Shown piece after piece: positions 26,609-34,456 of a DNA stretch of 47,605 nt (position 1 is the stretch's first letter; every line of letters begins with the position of its first letter). The notes under the pieces are model-generated. The model was given only the letters and a program-made list of their open reading frames with translations. It did not search any database and had not been told where the DNA came from. Position numbers and translations under genes: made by a program. Source of the stretch: Promethearchaeota archaeon (GTDB lineage Archaea; Asgardarchaeota; Lokiarchaeia; Sigyniarchaeales; SOKP01); assembly GCA_016930515.1 (NCBI GenBank), contig JAFGGO010000045.1, positions 1 to 47,605 on the forward strand. Reading direction: 5' to 3'.

Positions 26609-27847
26609 TTATTCCTCCTTAATTTTTATTTTTGTGATTACGCCTTTTGAATCGATTCCAAATTCTATTCTTCCATTTTTATAATTTCCTTCGAAAATCT
26701 CAAATGATTGAGATTTATACTCTTCAAAATCATTCAATTCTCCAACAGGCGTTTTAAAACCACCAAAAAATACATTAGACAAGTTCATATTACCCGCAAT
26801 CCTCCTTATTTCGCTTGTTATATTTTCGTATTTATTAGCGTCCTGATCTTTCATTGCGGTTTTAAGTTGATTTTCTAAGTTCTTAAGGTCTTTTCTATAT
26901 TGAACAGTTTTTTCACTCACATCAATTCCAGTTCCTTTTTCATAAGCTTCAATTAAACTCAATGTCAGGGATATGGCGTTTTCTCCACCTAAAAGACCAG
27001 TTATTAATGGAGCTTCTTCGATTAACCTGTCAACGAAAATATCTTCTAAGACACTCCCCTTTGAAGGAATTTTTCCTTTTGGTAGTCCAGATGTTGGGAG
27101 CGTGAATCGGAAGAAATTTCCGACCACATCTGGGAGACTTTCAGTTACATCGTCATCTTCGTCGGATAATTTATCTGTTGCCCCGTATTTTGAAGCTTCG
27201 GTTGCAACTTCTACATTCCCCATAAGCGTTCCAAACATCCCAAGCATTCTAATGCCCGAGCGCGGAACCATCGGCTTGCACCCTCGACATTGTGTTCCAT
27301 AATCTATACATCTTTCCTTGCATTCAGTCGAAACATATCCATTGCAGAGAAAACCTTGATCGTTAAAGCACATTTCTTCGTCTTCAAATGGATCGATTTG
27401 TCTCTTGACTTCGTCCAGAAATTCACAAGTGGATTTTCGCTTGCAAGATTGACACAATGCTTTCAATTTAGGCTTCTCTTCTCCCTTAATTTCTGATTTT
27501 AATTCCTCGACTTCGGCAAGACATCCATTTATCTTTGTAGTACCTTCAAAATATTTATCTATTGGTGTTATGCTCCATCCTTTTTGATTTGCAAGTCCAA
27601 AAACGCCTCCTGTTGTGGTACAATCTCCATATGCAATAATTTGCTTAGCGCTCGAACCAATCTTCGATATTTTTTCTTTATCTTCTGGCAGCAAATATCC
27701 ACACACGATGGCCACATCAATTTTTTCTTCTTTCCAATTTCTCGGATTTTGAACGAGTTCTAATTGTATCGACGAATCTTTTTTCAATAAGAGAGTTTCA
27801 TTGAAACATTTCTTGCAACCGTTAAATTGAAACGCTTTAACTTTCAT
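26609..27847 (-). CDS. MvhG-like [NiFe]-hydrogenase small subunit without a catalytic partner
   Basis: 412 residues from ATG 27847, chosen because GGAGG stands 11 bases upstream; a longer frame begins at 27925. The proximal-cluster ligands of hydrogenase small subunits are present: Cys11 and Cys14 (NGCKKC), Cys76 in AYGDCTTTGGV, Cys109 in INGCLAE. Nine more cysteines (132-190) can hold the medial and distal clusters, ending RGCKPMVPRSGIRMLGMFG. The C-terminal 200 residues are typical of the methyl-viologen/F420-non-reducing type but divergent. No gene for the Ni-containing large subunit occurs anywhere in the window, and this gene sits where mvhG/mvhA would be expected. Likely an electron wire between MvhD/HdrA and the FrhB/GltD fusion (inference). 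Confidence 0.8.
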   Translation of the reverse strand: MKVKAFQFNGCKKCFNETLLLKKDSSIQLELVQNPRNWKEEKIDVAIVCGYLLPEDKEKISKIGSSAKQIIAYGDCTTTGGVFGLANQKGWSITPIDKYFEGTTKINGCLAEVEELKSEIKGEEKPKLKALCQSCKRKSTCEFLDEVKRQIDPFEDEEMCFNDQGFLCNGYVSTECKERCIDYGTQCRGCKPMVPRSGIRMLGMFGTLMGNVEVATEASKYGATDKLSDEDDDVTESLPDVVGNFFRFTLPTSGLPKGKIPSKGSVLEDIFVDRLIEEAPLITGLLGGENAISLTLSLIEAYEKGTGIDVSEKTVQYRKDLKNLENQLKTAMKDQDANKYENITSEIRRIAGNMNLSNVFFGGFKTPVGELNDFEEYKSQSFEIFEGNYKNGRIEFGIDSKGVITKIKIKEE

Positions 27848-28280
27848 TTTCAAACTTTCCTCCGTCATTAATTGCTGCACACAATCGTTCCACGATATCA
27901 TCAAAATCTCCAACCGCCGTTTCACCTTCTGCGGCTCTTGAAGTATATTGATTCACGAATTGATCGCTATACCCTAATTCCTTAAAAAGTTTTTTCATTA
28001 TTTTTATCCTGCGCATTGCTATGAAATTCCCATTAAAAAAATGACAGGCGCCTAAGCAACACCCCACGCAAGCAACGGAATCTGCACCATTATTTAGCGC
28101 ATCCATTATCTGTATTGGACCAACTTGACCCGTACATTGAACTCTTACGATTCTGATCGCAGGATCGTATTCCATCCTTCCAACCCCTGCAGTATTTGCA
28201 GAGCCTTGACCACATTCATTGCACATAAATACGACAATATTTTCATATCCTTCACATTTGGCAGCTTCACATTCATTCAT
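27837..28280 (-). CDS. mvhD: F420-non-reducing hydrogenase iron-sulfur subunit D (MvhD)
   Basis: 147 residues. It reads ENIVVFMCNECGQGSANTAG, RIVRVQCTGQVGP, GADSVACVGCCLGACHFFNGN and MRRIKIMKKLFKELG, the complete MvhD signature whose cysteines bind a [2Fe-2S] cluster. MvhD delivers electrons to the FAD of HdrA, where bifurcation takes place. The start is ATG 28280, nine bases behind GGAGGTG; the longer frame reading back into hdrA is spurious. It overlaps the hdrA stop and its own stop overlaps the start of the hydrogenase-like gene, so all three are translationally coupled. Confidence 0.93.
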   Translation of the reverse strand: MNECEAAKCEGYENIVVFMCNECGQGSANTAGVGRMEYDPAIRIVRVQCTGQVGPIQIMDALNNGADSVACVGCCLGACHFFNGNFIAMRRIKIMKKLFKELGYSDQFVNQYTSRAAEGETAVGDFDDIVERLCAAINDGGKFENES

Positions 28281-30294
28281 TACAAACAACACCTCCACCA
28301 GATATTGGAATGATCTCGTAAAGCAGTTGGTCGTCGCTAAAATTAAGCAATTGTATGGCACCAACAGGACACGCAGGCATACACATCCCACATGATTTAC
28401 AAGCAACTTCGTTAATCACGGGTCTTCCATTATCGTTCCATTTAATTGCAGACGGATTACATGCTGTAATACACATTCCACAATCTACGCATAATTCATA
28501 ATCGATTGAAGGAATTAGCATTTCCTTTTCGATGTATCCTTTTACTAAATGCTGAGAGGCAAGAGCAGCAGCATTGCCAGCATGTGCCACGGATTCGGAT
28601 ATATCCTTGGGACCTTGAATGGCACCTGCCAAGTAAATCCCGCCTTTGCTACTTGCCGTTGGATTCATCTTGATGTGAAATTCTTTAAAGAATCCTTCTT
28701 TTGAGCGTAGAATTTGAAGTTTTGATCCAAGCGGCCCTATTCCTTGAGGAGGAACCATGGCTGCCGACAAAACAACTAAATCAGCTTTAAGTCTTAATGG
28801 GATTTGGCTTAAAGTATCCTCTACGATGACATGTAAGTCACCAGATATAGGATCCTTTAATATCTCAGATGGTCGACCTCTTATAAATCGCACTCCTTTT
28901 TCTTGGGCACTCATGTAATATTCTTCAAAGTTTAATCCTGGTGTCCGCATATCAATATAACAAATTGTTACATCAGCATCGGGATACATGTCTTTTACGA
29001 TTCCGGCGTTTTTAGTAGCGAATTTACAACAAACTCCAGTGCAATATTTATTTCCAACCTGTTCGTTTCGACTTCCAACACATTGAATCATTACAATCTT
29101 TTTCGGAATTTTTCCGTCCGATGGTCTCATTACCTCGCTTCCCGTCATAGTAGTGGGTCCAAGCATTCTTTCCAATTGTAACTGAGTAATGACATCATCG
29201 TATCCTACTTTTCCATAATGATAAGCTTCGATCTCGCTCGGATCGTACTCTTCGTATCCAACGGCTACGACTATTGATCCAACCTTGAAACTTTTTATTT
29301 CTGGTTTCTCGGAGAAATCAATAGCTTGAACCGGACAAATATTAATGCAAGTATTGCATTCAATGCAATCCTTTTTGGAACGAACAAAAGTTGAAGGAAT
29401 GGCCTGGGGATAAGCCTTATATATCGCAGTGCGCGTTGACATTCCCTTGTCCCATTCTGATAGTACTTCCACAGGACAATTAGCAGCACATTCTCCACAT
29501 GAAGTACAGTTATCCTTCACATATCGTGGTTTAATTTCGATTTCAACTTCAAAATTGCCCATCGAACCTTCAACACTCTTGATTTGAGAATTTGTAAAAA
29601 GCTGTATTAGAGGATGATTAGCAACGCCGTTTGTTAACGGGGAGATGCTACATTGTGGACATTCGTTCGTTGGAAATGTTTTGTTCAACCTCGTCATATG
29701 GCCCCCTATTGTCGACTCCCTCTCGACTAAATAGACGGGAATTCCTAATTCGGCCATATCGTAAGCAGCTCGTAGACCAGCAATTCCAGCACCTACGACC
29801 AAAGCCGCTTTTGTTGTTGGAATTTTTTTCGTCTCTACTTCTTTTAACTTTCGAGCTCGATTTATTCCTGCCTCAACCATTTTCATTGCCTTGTTGGTTG
29901 CCTTATCTTTTTCTTTATTATGAACCCAACTGCAAAACTCTCTAATATTTACTTGTTGATGCAAGTGCTTGTTTAAACCCATTTCTTCGATGGCTTTGGC
30001 AAAAGTTCTTCCGTGTTGATTTTTTGAACAGGAAGCAACCACCGATTTATTCACGCCTTTTTCTTTTATGGCTTCTTTTAATAATTCAACTCCAGGTTTG
30101 GAACACATGAACATATAATGCTTTGCTTCCACTACATTAGGTAAAGTTCCTGCATATTCAGCAACCTTCTCAACATCAACAGTTCCTGCAATATTATGAC
30201 CACAATGACATACAAACACACCAATCCTAGGTTCTTCTTCACCTTCTGCTTGTTTTTCGATTTTTGCTTTTATCTCATTTTTTTTAACAACCAT
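28273..30294 (-). CDS. hdrA: Heterodisulfide reductase subunit A
   Basis: 673 residues, full length. An N-terminal domain (GVFVCHCGHNIAGTVD, SCSKNQHGRTF, NIREFCSWVH) is followed by the FAD site ALVVGAGIAGLRAAYDMAELG, GGHMTRLNKTFPTNECPQCS, two ferredoxin-like motifs CTSCGECAANCP and CIECNTCINICP, a long flavoprotein C part (GSRNEQVGNKYCTGVCC, FIRGRPSEI, GAIQGPKDI) and a final ferredoxin pair CVDCGMCITACNP / CKSCGMCMPACPVGAI. In methanogens HdrA bifurcates electrons between ferredoxin and the disulfide CoM-S-S-CoB. With Tus/Dsr proteins in the operon a protein-bound sulfur or disulfide substrate is an alternative here. No in-frame UGA interrupts the gene. GGAGGAGG precedes the ATG. Confidence 0.95.
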   Translation of the reverse strand: MVVKKNEIKAKIEKQAEGEEEPRIGVFVCHCGHNIAGTVDVEKVAEYAGTLPNVVEAKHYMFMCSKPGVELLKEAIKEKGVNKSVVASCSKNQHGRTFAKAIEEMGLNKHLHQQVNIREFCSWVHNKEKDKATNKAMKMVEAGINRARKLKEVETKKIPTTKAALVVGAGIAGLRAAYDMAELGIPVYLVERESTIGGHMTRLNKTFPTNECPQCSISPLTNGVANHPLIQLFTNSQIKSVEGSMGNFEVEIEIKPRYVKDNCTSCGECAANCPVEVLSEWDKGMSTRTAIYKAYPQAIPSTFVRSKKDCIECNTCINICPVQAIDFSEKPEIKSFKVGSIVVAVGYEEYDPSEIEAYHYGKVGYDDVITQLQLERMLGPTTMTGSEVMRPSDGKIPKKIVMIQCVGSRNEQVGNKYCTGVCCKFATKNAGIVKDMYPDADVTICYIDMRTPGLNFEEYYMSAQEKGVRFIRGRPSEILKDPISGDLHVIVEDTLSQIPLRLKADLVVLSAAMVPPQGIGPLGSKLQILRSKEGFFKEFHIKMNPTASSKGGIYLAGAIQGPKDISESVAHAGNAAALASQHLVKGYIEKEMLIPSIDYELCVDCGMCITACNPSAIKWNDNGRPVINEVACKSCGMCMPACPVGAIQLLNFSDDQLLYEIIPISGGGVVCNE
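28290..28296 (-). promoter_or_regulatory. Ribosome binding site GGAGGTG fixing the mvhD start
   Basis: Located inside the last codons of hdrA, nine bases before ATG 28280. It excludes the 42-codon longer reading frame. Confidence 0.7.
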
Positions 30295-31215
30295 CTAAAT
30301 TGCCTCCTCCTCCTTTTCACGCATGTCTGTAAGTTTGAAATTGTAATTTTTTCCCATCATCTGATATTGGAGTCCAATAAAATCGACATCCATCCCCATA
30401 CAATACGCAAGAAGTTGAGAAAGATGGATTACAGGATAATCGTATGAACACCCTTTATTCTTGTTTAAATAATCTTGTCCAGTCTCGAATTGAAGGTGGC
30501 AGAACGGACATATGTCTAATATGAAATCGGGTTTAACTTCGTCAATATTTTTCATTTTTTCTCCAAAAATTGTCATGCTAGATGTTCCATCAAAAGCCTT
30601 TACTCCGCCACCTGCTCCGCAACACGTGAGCTGTTCTTTAAACCTAACAGATTGAACGCCGAGTGCTTCTATGAAGTCTTCAATTATCGTTGGGCTTTCA
30701 GAGCTTTCGATCTCCCGTATCCTCGTTGGTTTGAGGAAATGACACCCATAATGAACTGCTGCCTTAGCGTTGACTTTTCTTACGATAGCATCTTCAATAC
30801 CCCAAGGTCCTATATCGAAACCCAGAACTTCTGCTATGTGTCTAACTTCAATTGTCCCTTGAAACTCATAATCCCCCAATAAGGTTAACTTTTCATTAAC
30901 TATTTTTTTTGCTGATTCGTCTTGCTTGAGGTGTTTATTAACTTCTTGCAAGGTTCCAAAACATCCATTACACACGGTCAAAATATCGGCATCCATTTTT
31001 TCCGCTATGCATATATTTCTTGCAGCGTGTACCATCCAATCAACCTTATTAAACGATCTAAATACCCCTGGAGCGGGACAACACGCTGCTCTTTCCATAT
31101 CCAACAATTCATAACCAAGTTTTTCCATGACGAATTTGGTTGCTTTTTCTATTTGAGGATATCTATTAGGCATAATACATCCTAAAAAGAACGCAAAAGT
31201 CATTTCTCTTGCCAT
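30295..31215 (-). CDS. hdrB: Heterodisulfide reductase subunit B
   Basis: 306 residues with two CCG domains: FFLGCIMPNRY ... RAACCPAPGVFR ... TVCNGCFGT, and VHYGCHFLKPTR ... LTCCGAGGGVKAFDG ... DICPFCHLQF. The second domain carries all ligands of the noncubane cluster that splits disulfides in the HdrABC-MvhAGD structure, so the active site appears intact. The gene abuts hdrA and hdrC without spacers, and AAGGAGG before its ATG is strong. HdrB is the place where the disulfide-type substrate is reduced, or in reverse where thiols are oxidised. Confidence 0.95.
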   Translation of the reverse strand: MAREMTFAFFLGCIMPNRYPQIEKATKFVMEKLGYELLDMERAACCPAPGVFRSFNKVDWMVHAARNICIAEKMDADILTVCNGCFGTLQEVNKHLKQDESAKKIVNEKLTLLGDYEFQGTIEVRHIAEVLGFDIGPWGIEDAIVRKVNAKAAVHYGCHFLKPTRIREIESSESPTIIEDFIEALGVQSVRFKEQLTCCGAGGGVKAFDGTSSMTIFGEKMKNIDEVKPDFILDICPFCHLQFETGQDYLNKNKGCSYDYPVIHLSQLLAYCMGMDVDFIGLQYQMMGKNYNFKLTDMREKEEEAI

Positions 31216-31773
31216 TTATTTATCTTCCTCCTTAATTTTCTTTTTTTCAGGTACTAAATCAAATAAATTTTTTGCGATGTTTTTTAAATCATCGTCTTTT
31301 TCGTCTTTATACTTATATGCCGTAGGAGGAAGTTCTTCCAAACCTAATTCGACCCTTTGTTTTTTAATTGCATCGTTAATGGGGACTGCGTGTCCAGTAT
31401 TTTTCAAGTAACCTACTACCGCCCTATGATTCGGACTTATATTTCCTAGTTTTGTAGCGTAATTTCTTAGTTCTATTATGACATCGGTGGGGCGTACATC
31501 TCTAGGACATCGCTCGTAGCATTGATAACAGGTGGTACATAACCAAATATCTGGATCTTCTAATACACTGAGATCCCCCAAAACAAGTCTCCTTATTATC
31601 GAACGCGTTTTCAGAGCTGTCCATCTGCCACTTTCACAACTGGCGGTACAAGTTCCACATTGAATGCAAGACCAAATATTCGTCTTTCGCTCTATATCCT
31701 TGAAATATTGAGGGTCGAAATCAGAATCAGTCTTATATTGCCTATTTTTGGATTTATTCTCGGTTTCTGATAT
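31216..31773 (-). CDS. hdrC: Heterodisulfide reductase subunit C
   Basis: About 185 residues. Two [4Fe-4S] motifs, CIQCGTCTASC(ESGR) and CTTCYQCYERCPRDVRPTDVI, carry electrons from HdrA to HdrB. The frame has a TTG at 31782, but it directly touches the ribosome binding site AAAGGAG (31783-31789) and cannot be used efficiently. The properly spaced codon, nine bases on, is ATA (31773), giving (M)SETENKSKNRQ. This is one of several apparent non-AUG starts in the window. It follows the DsrE2-like gene after about 50 bases. Confidence 0.92.
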   Translation of the reverse strand: MSETENKSKNRQYKTDSDFDPQYFKDIERKTNIWSCIQCGTCTASCESGRWTALKTRSIIRRLVLGDLSVLEDPDIWLCTTCYQCYERCPRDVRPTDVIIELRNYATKLGNISPNHRAVVGYLKNTGHAVPINDAIKKQRVELGLEELPPTAYKYKDEKDDDLKNIAKNLFDLVPEKKKIKEEDK

Positions 31774-31822
31774 TCTTACCAACTCCTTTATATTATTATC
31801 TTTAAAAATAAAAAAAAATAAT

Positions 31823-32248
31823 TTACAACGATACGATCCTTCCGCCTTCGCTCATTTCGAGAAAGGAGGCGGCACCAACAGGATCTTCTACGAAGTCGAA
31901 TAGTTGCTCTCTTTTAATTCCCATGAGATCCATCGTCATTTGGCAGGGGAATAACCTCATACTTCTATTATCGACAGCCTCCTTGATCATGCCCCAAGGG
32001 TCTTCAATACCAAACTTTTTCAACTTCTTTAAGAACATCTTTGCTGCCATTCCCTTCATTGGAGCGGGCATTCCGGCCACTTTTGGTTTGAATTTCTTTT
32101 TTAACAGAAATAATCCCCAAAACGTAAAAAAGAAATTCATCTTGACATCCATGGCATCGCCTGTGGTTCCCAAGATCATCATCATTGCAAATTTTTCAAA
32201 AGATTTGTCTTTTACAATAAAATTAATTGTTTCAACCATATTTTTCAC
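31823..32248 (-). CDS. DsrE2-like sulfur-transfer protein
   Basis: 141 residues. The N terminus (VKDKSFEKFAMMMILGTTGDAMDVKM) and the C-terminal LFPCQMTMDLMGIKREQLFDFV match the DsrE2/peroxiredoxin-like branch of the DsrE/F superfamily, in which the single cysteine (here Cys102) carries persulfide. A hydrophobic stretch FFFTFWGLFLLKK at about 39-51 is typical and may touch the membrane. GTG 32248 or ATG 32239 may be the start. Its position directly before hdrC suggests that it hands sulfur to, or takes it from, the Hdr complex (inference). Confidence 0.8.
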   Translation of the reverse strand: MKNMVETINFIVKDKSFEKFAMMMILGTTGDAMDVKMNFFFTFWGLFLLKKKFKPKVAGMPAPMKGMAAKMFLKKLKKFGIEDPWGMIKEAVDNRSMRLFPCQMTMDLMGIKREQLFDFVEDPVGAASFLEMSEGGRIVSL

Positions 32249-32296
32249 ATCTTCTTTTTTTCTTTGTCTGTTTTTATATTTTAAAAAATCTTTAAT

Positions 32297-32638
32297 TTAC
32301 ATCCAGGATACTATTTTTTCCGAGTTTTCTAACACATCTACTAGATCTGTGTATTCAATTGGCTCGACTTTATCGAATAAATTATCCGCGCTAATTCCTC
32401 GAGCCTTCAAGTCTGGACTCATTGCGAAAAATTTCACGGGTAAGTCGAATAGGTTTTTGATTATGTCATTGAATTTTCTTTTGGAAAAACTAAGAACGAC
32501 GGAATCGTGAATCAAGACCATCCCGATTTTTGAACCGCTTGCAATTTGCTCATTTATTAAAGGAATTATTGTATTCAGGTGATTTAAAGCGTCAGAACCA
32601 TAACCATACAGATAGGTGATATTTATTTTTTCTACCAT
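32297..32638 (-). CDS. DsrH/TusB-like protein
   Basis: 113 residues with the compact DsrE/F/H alpha/beta fold: TYLYGYGSDALNHLNTIIPL, GSKIGMVLIHDSVVLSF, LPVKFFAMSPDLKARGI and DKVEPIEYTDLVDVLENSEKIVSWM. The end 'YTDLVDLLENSEKVVSW' pattern is the DsrH/TusB terminus. No cysteine is present, so it cannot itself carry persulfide and is probably a structural partner of the DsrE- and DsrF-like subunits, as in the DsrEFH heterohexamer. GGGGTGA upstream supports translation. Confidence 0.75.
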   Translation of the reverse strand: MVEKINITYLYGYGSDALNHLNTIIPLINEQIASGSKIGMVLIHDSVVLSFSKRKFNDIIKNLFDLPVKFFAMSPDLKARGISADNLFDKVEPIEYTDLVDVLENSEKIVSWM

Positions 32639-32654
32639 TTTTCATATTCACCCC

Positions 32655-33023
32655 TTACATGTAAAAACAGGAACTTGCATCATCGATGAATCCTTTCAAG
32701 TCTCTCATGCTAATCACGCTTAAGTTTTCGTAATCAATTAAATCCACTTTTGACAATCCCACCTCTTCTAAAGCCGTATCCAATACTTTCAGCTCCAAAT
32801 CCGATAAGTCCGCCATCTCTAAGGTTTCTTCATAAGAATCCCCCCCTGTGGCCCTTGGATCTGCTTGTTTGTTCAACATATACACAGAATCTCCTGTAAA
32901 TACAATTTTGCAATCCAGTTCTTCTCCAAGACCCATAAAACCAGAACCCAGTCTGATAACTTCGATAGCTGAATTCTTTCCAATTGGGGATTTATTACAG
33001 ATAATTATTACGGATTCAACCAT
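32655..33023 (-). CDS. DsrF/TusC-like protein
   Basis: 122 residues from ATG 33023, which lies nine bases after GGAGG; a TTG at 33032 immediately follows that site and is unlikely. The DsrE/F fold is seen in SVIIICNKSPIGKNSAIEVIRLG, GEELDCKIVFTGDSVYMLNKQADP and LSVISMRDLKGFIDDA. Cysteines exist (for example in IIICNK) but not at the classic DsrE site. It is the middle member of the dsrE-dsrF-dsrH set and overlaps the upstream gene's end. Confidence 0.78.
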   Translation of the reverse strand: MVESVIIICNKSPIGKNSAIEVIRLGSGFMGLGEELDCKIVFTGDSVYMLNKQADPRATGGDSYEETLEMADLSDLELKVLDTALEEVGLSKVDLIDYENLSVISMRDLKGFIDDASSCFYM

Positions 33024-33028
33024 TTTTT

Positions 33029-33397
33029 TCAACCTCCTACCCCAAACACAATCAATTTATCCGATTCGTAAGCCCAGTTGGATAATTCTCCGAGCCCTTC
33101 GTCTCTTCCCGTATAAATGAAGCTATCCTCTTTTATGCCAGTCAATCCCACCCAAGTACTGCATCCTGCGATTGGAATATTGTATTTTTCGCTGAATTCT
33201 TCCAATCTCTGCGGTATGTTTCTCGTGGACGCCCCTACATTAATGTCCTTTTTAATATTATATACGCCGCTTCCAAACGTGAAGATCCCCTTAACCAAGT
33301 GACCTTTTTCTATTAGTGCCTTGCATAGATTTATTATTGTATCAGTCGCTTCAAATTTATAGGGTTCCGTGCAGAGTAAAAATGTGTAAGTCGACAT
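33029..33397 (-). CDS. DsrE/TusD-like sulfur-transfer protein
   Basis: 122 residues. FLLCTEPYKFEATDTIINLCKALIEKGH is the opening strand and helix; IFTFGSGVYNIKK and NIPIAGCSTWVGLTGI follow. Cys79 in AGCSTW lies almost exactly where DsrE carries its active-site cysteine (Cys78), so this subunit should be the persulfide carrier of the set. It ends KLIVFGVGG and shares its last codons with the ribosome binding site of the next gene. GAGGTG precedes the ATG. Confidence 0.82.
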   Translation of the reverse strand: MSTYTFLLCTEPYKFEATDTIINLCKALIEKGHLVKGIFTFGSGVYNIKKDINVGASTRNIPQRLEEFSEKYNIPIAGCSTWVGLTGIKEDSFIYTGRDEGLGELSNWAYESDKLIVFGVGG

Positions 33398-33424
33398 TTA
33401 TTGCACCTCTTTTTTTAGGATCCT

Positions 33425-33649
33425 TCAGGCTTTTTTTATTATAAACGTGATAATTTCGCCATCTTGATTCGTTTCAACTATTTCATCGCCTGTTTTTTTG
33501 ATGAGAGCGGGAATGTCTTTTAAAGCTCCTATGTCGTCTGCAATCAATTCAATCGTCTGCCCCGTGGTCATATTTTTTAACTCTTTTTTCGTCAATAATA
33601 CGGGCATTGGACATTTCTTACCTTTCGCATTAATAATTTTTTCAGCCAT
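33425..33649 (-). CDS. tusA: TusA/SirA-family sulfur carrier protein (first gene of operon)
   Basis: 74 residues from ATG 33649 (a TTG three codons earlier has no support). AKGKKCPMPVLLTKKELKNMTTGQTIELIADD contains the CPMP active site; the rest is the usual two-helix, four-strand fold. It is the first gene of the operon. TusA receives sulfur from a desulfurase or rhodanese and passes it to DsrE-type proteins, which fits the following dsrE-like gene. It shares only modest similarity with the TusA at 23871, so the two probably have different partners. Confidence 0.9.
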   Translation of the reverse strand: MAEKIINAKGKKCPMPVLLTKKELKNMTTGQTIELIADDIGALKDIPALIKKTGDEIVETNQDGEIITFIIKKA

Positions 33650-33696
33650 ATTATTCAACTTTTACGTTTTTTTGTTTCATTTTTTTAGTTTTTTAT

Positions 33697-33715
33697 ATCA
33701 CGAATGTATCGTGAT
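33697..33715. promoter_or_regulatory. Palindromic operator ATCACGA-N5-TCGTGAT in the sulfur/Hdr operon promoter
   Basis: A perfect 7-base inverted repeat with a 5-base spacer, 48 bases before the tusA start and 198 bases before the divergent Lrp-type regulator gene. A TATA-like element on the minus strand (CTATAAATTTATAAAT, 33745-33760) would place the transcription start near 33725, so a protein bound here would sit just inside the transcript and could block transcription. Half-sites ATCACA recur at about 33729 and 33826. Best candidate for the Lrp protein's binding site (inference). Confidence 0.6.
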
Positions 33716-33744
33716 TTTTTGCTATCTATCACAAGTCAATGGTC

Positions 33745-33760
33745 ATTTATAAATTTATAG
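33745..33760 (-). promoter_or_regulatory. Candidate TATA box of the sulfur/Hdr operon
   Basis: CTATAAATTTATAAAT on the minus strand, about 100 bases upstream of tusA, is a good archaeal TATA element in the only sizeable spacer before the operon. Assignment is by position and composition. Confidence 0.4.
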
Positions 33761-33913
33761 CCTAAAAAAACTAATAATCTATAAACTAGATTCAAAAAAG
33801 TAACCCATCCTTTTAAAGGAGTATCACAAAACAAAGGTTTAAATTTTCTTAATTCCTTGATTAATATTAGAAAGTCTTAATCAATATTAAATCAAAAATA
33901 ATGATATCAGATC

Positions 33914-34387
33914 ATGACTAAACCAATGGATTTTATAGACATTGACGATAAGGACAAAAAAATTTTAGATATCCTGCAACACGATGCTAAAACATCACTA
34001 AGAGACATGGCCAAAGAAACGGGACTTAGCACGACTGCGATAAGAGCCAGATTAAACAAGCTTAAAGAAGAGGAAGTGATAAAAAGTCAAATTACCTTGA
34101 TAGACTGCAGTAAATTAGGCTATCGGGAAATGGTGCTGGCTTCTTTAAGGGTTAATTCTTCTCAACCTTTAGATCAAATCAAAAAAAAAATTGACGAGAT
34201 GGAAAAAATCAAATATGCATACATTATTACAGGAGAATATCCACTTTTTCTCATGTTCAAGTGCCTCGACCACGGTGATTCCATAAAACAGATTGAAGCA
34301 TTGAGAAATCTGCCAGGTGTTGAGGAGGTAAAAACGCAAATCGTCCTCGATCGAATCAAAGAAGATCATTCAATAATAATTCCCTAA
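33914..34387 (+). CDS. Lrp/AsnC-family transcription regulator
   Basis: 157 residues. N-terminal helix-turn-helix: DIDDKDKKILDILQHDAKTS, LRDMAKETGLSTTAIRARLNKLKEEEVI. C-terminal ligand-binding (RAM/ACT-like) domain: MVLASLRVNSSQPLDQIKKKI, KYAYIITGEYPLFLMFKCLD, LRNLPGVEEVKTQIVLDRIKED. Such proteins form dimers or octamers and respond to amino acids or other small metabolites. The gene is divergent from the Tus/Dsr/Hdr operon and the palindrome at 33697 lies in the shared spacer, so it is the obvious candidate for the operon's regulator; what it senses is not known. Confidence 0.9.
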   Translation: MTKPMDFIDIDDKDKKILDILQHDAKTSLRDMAKETGLSTTAIRARLNKLKEEEVIKSQITLIDCSKLGYREMVLASLRVNSSQPLDQIKKKIDEMEKIKYAYIITGEYPLFLMFKCLDHGDSIKQIEALRNLPGVEEVKTQIVLDRIKEDHSIIIP

Positions 34388-34456
34388 AATCCATAATTAT
34401 AAATATATTTATCGAATAACCAAAATTGTATTCGAAAACCTTGAAAAAATTATAGA

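Noticed and set aside
26609..27847. Interpretation as an active [NiFe] hydrogenase
   Set aside because: No large subunit with Ni-binding cysteine pairs and no maturation gene occurs in the window.
27837..30294. Possible selenocysteine (UGA) codons in mvhD or hdrA, as known for some archaeal Hdr proteins
   Set aside because: Both frames are uninterrupted and use Cys codons at all ligand positions; no SECIS-like element was seen.
26609..33649. Interpretation as a classical sHdr sulfur-oxidation system
   Set aside because: There is no second hdrB/hdrC pair, no lipoate-binding protein and no lipoate assembly gene; MvhD and the hydrogenase-like subunit point to a different complex.
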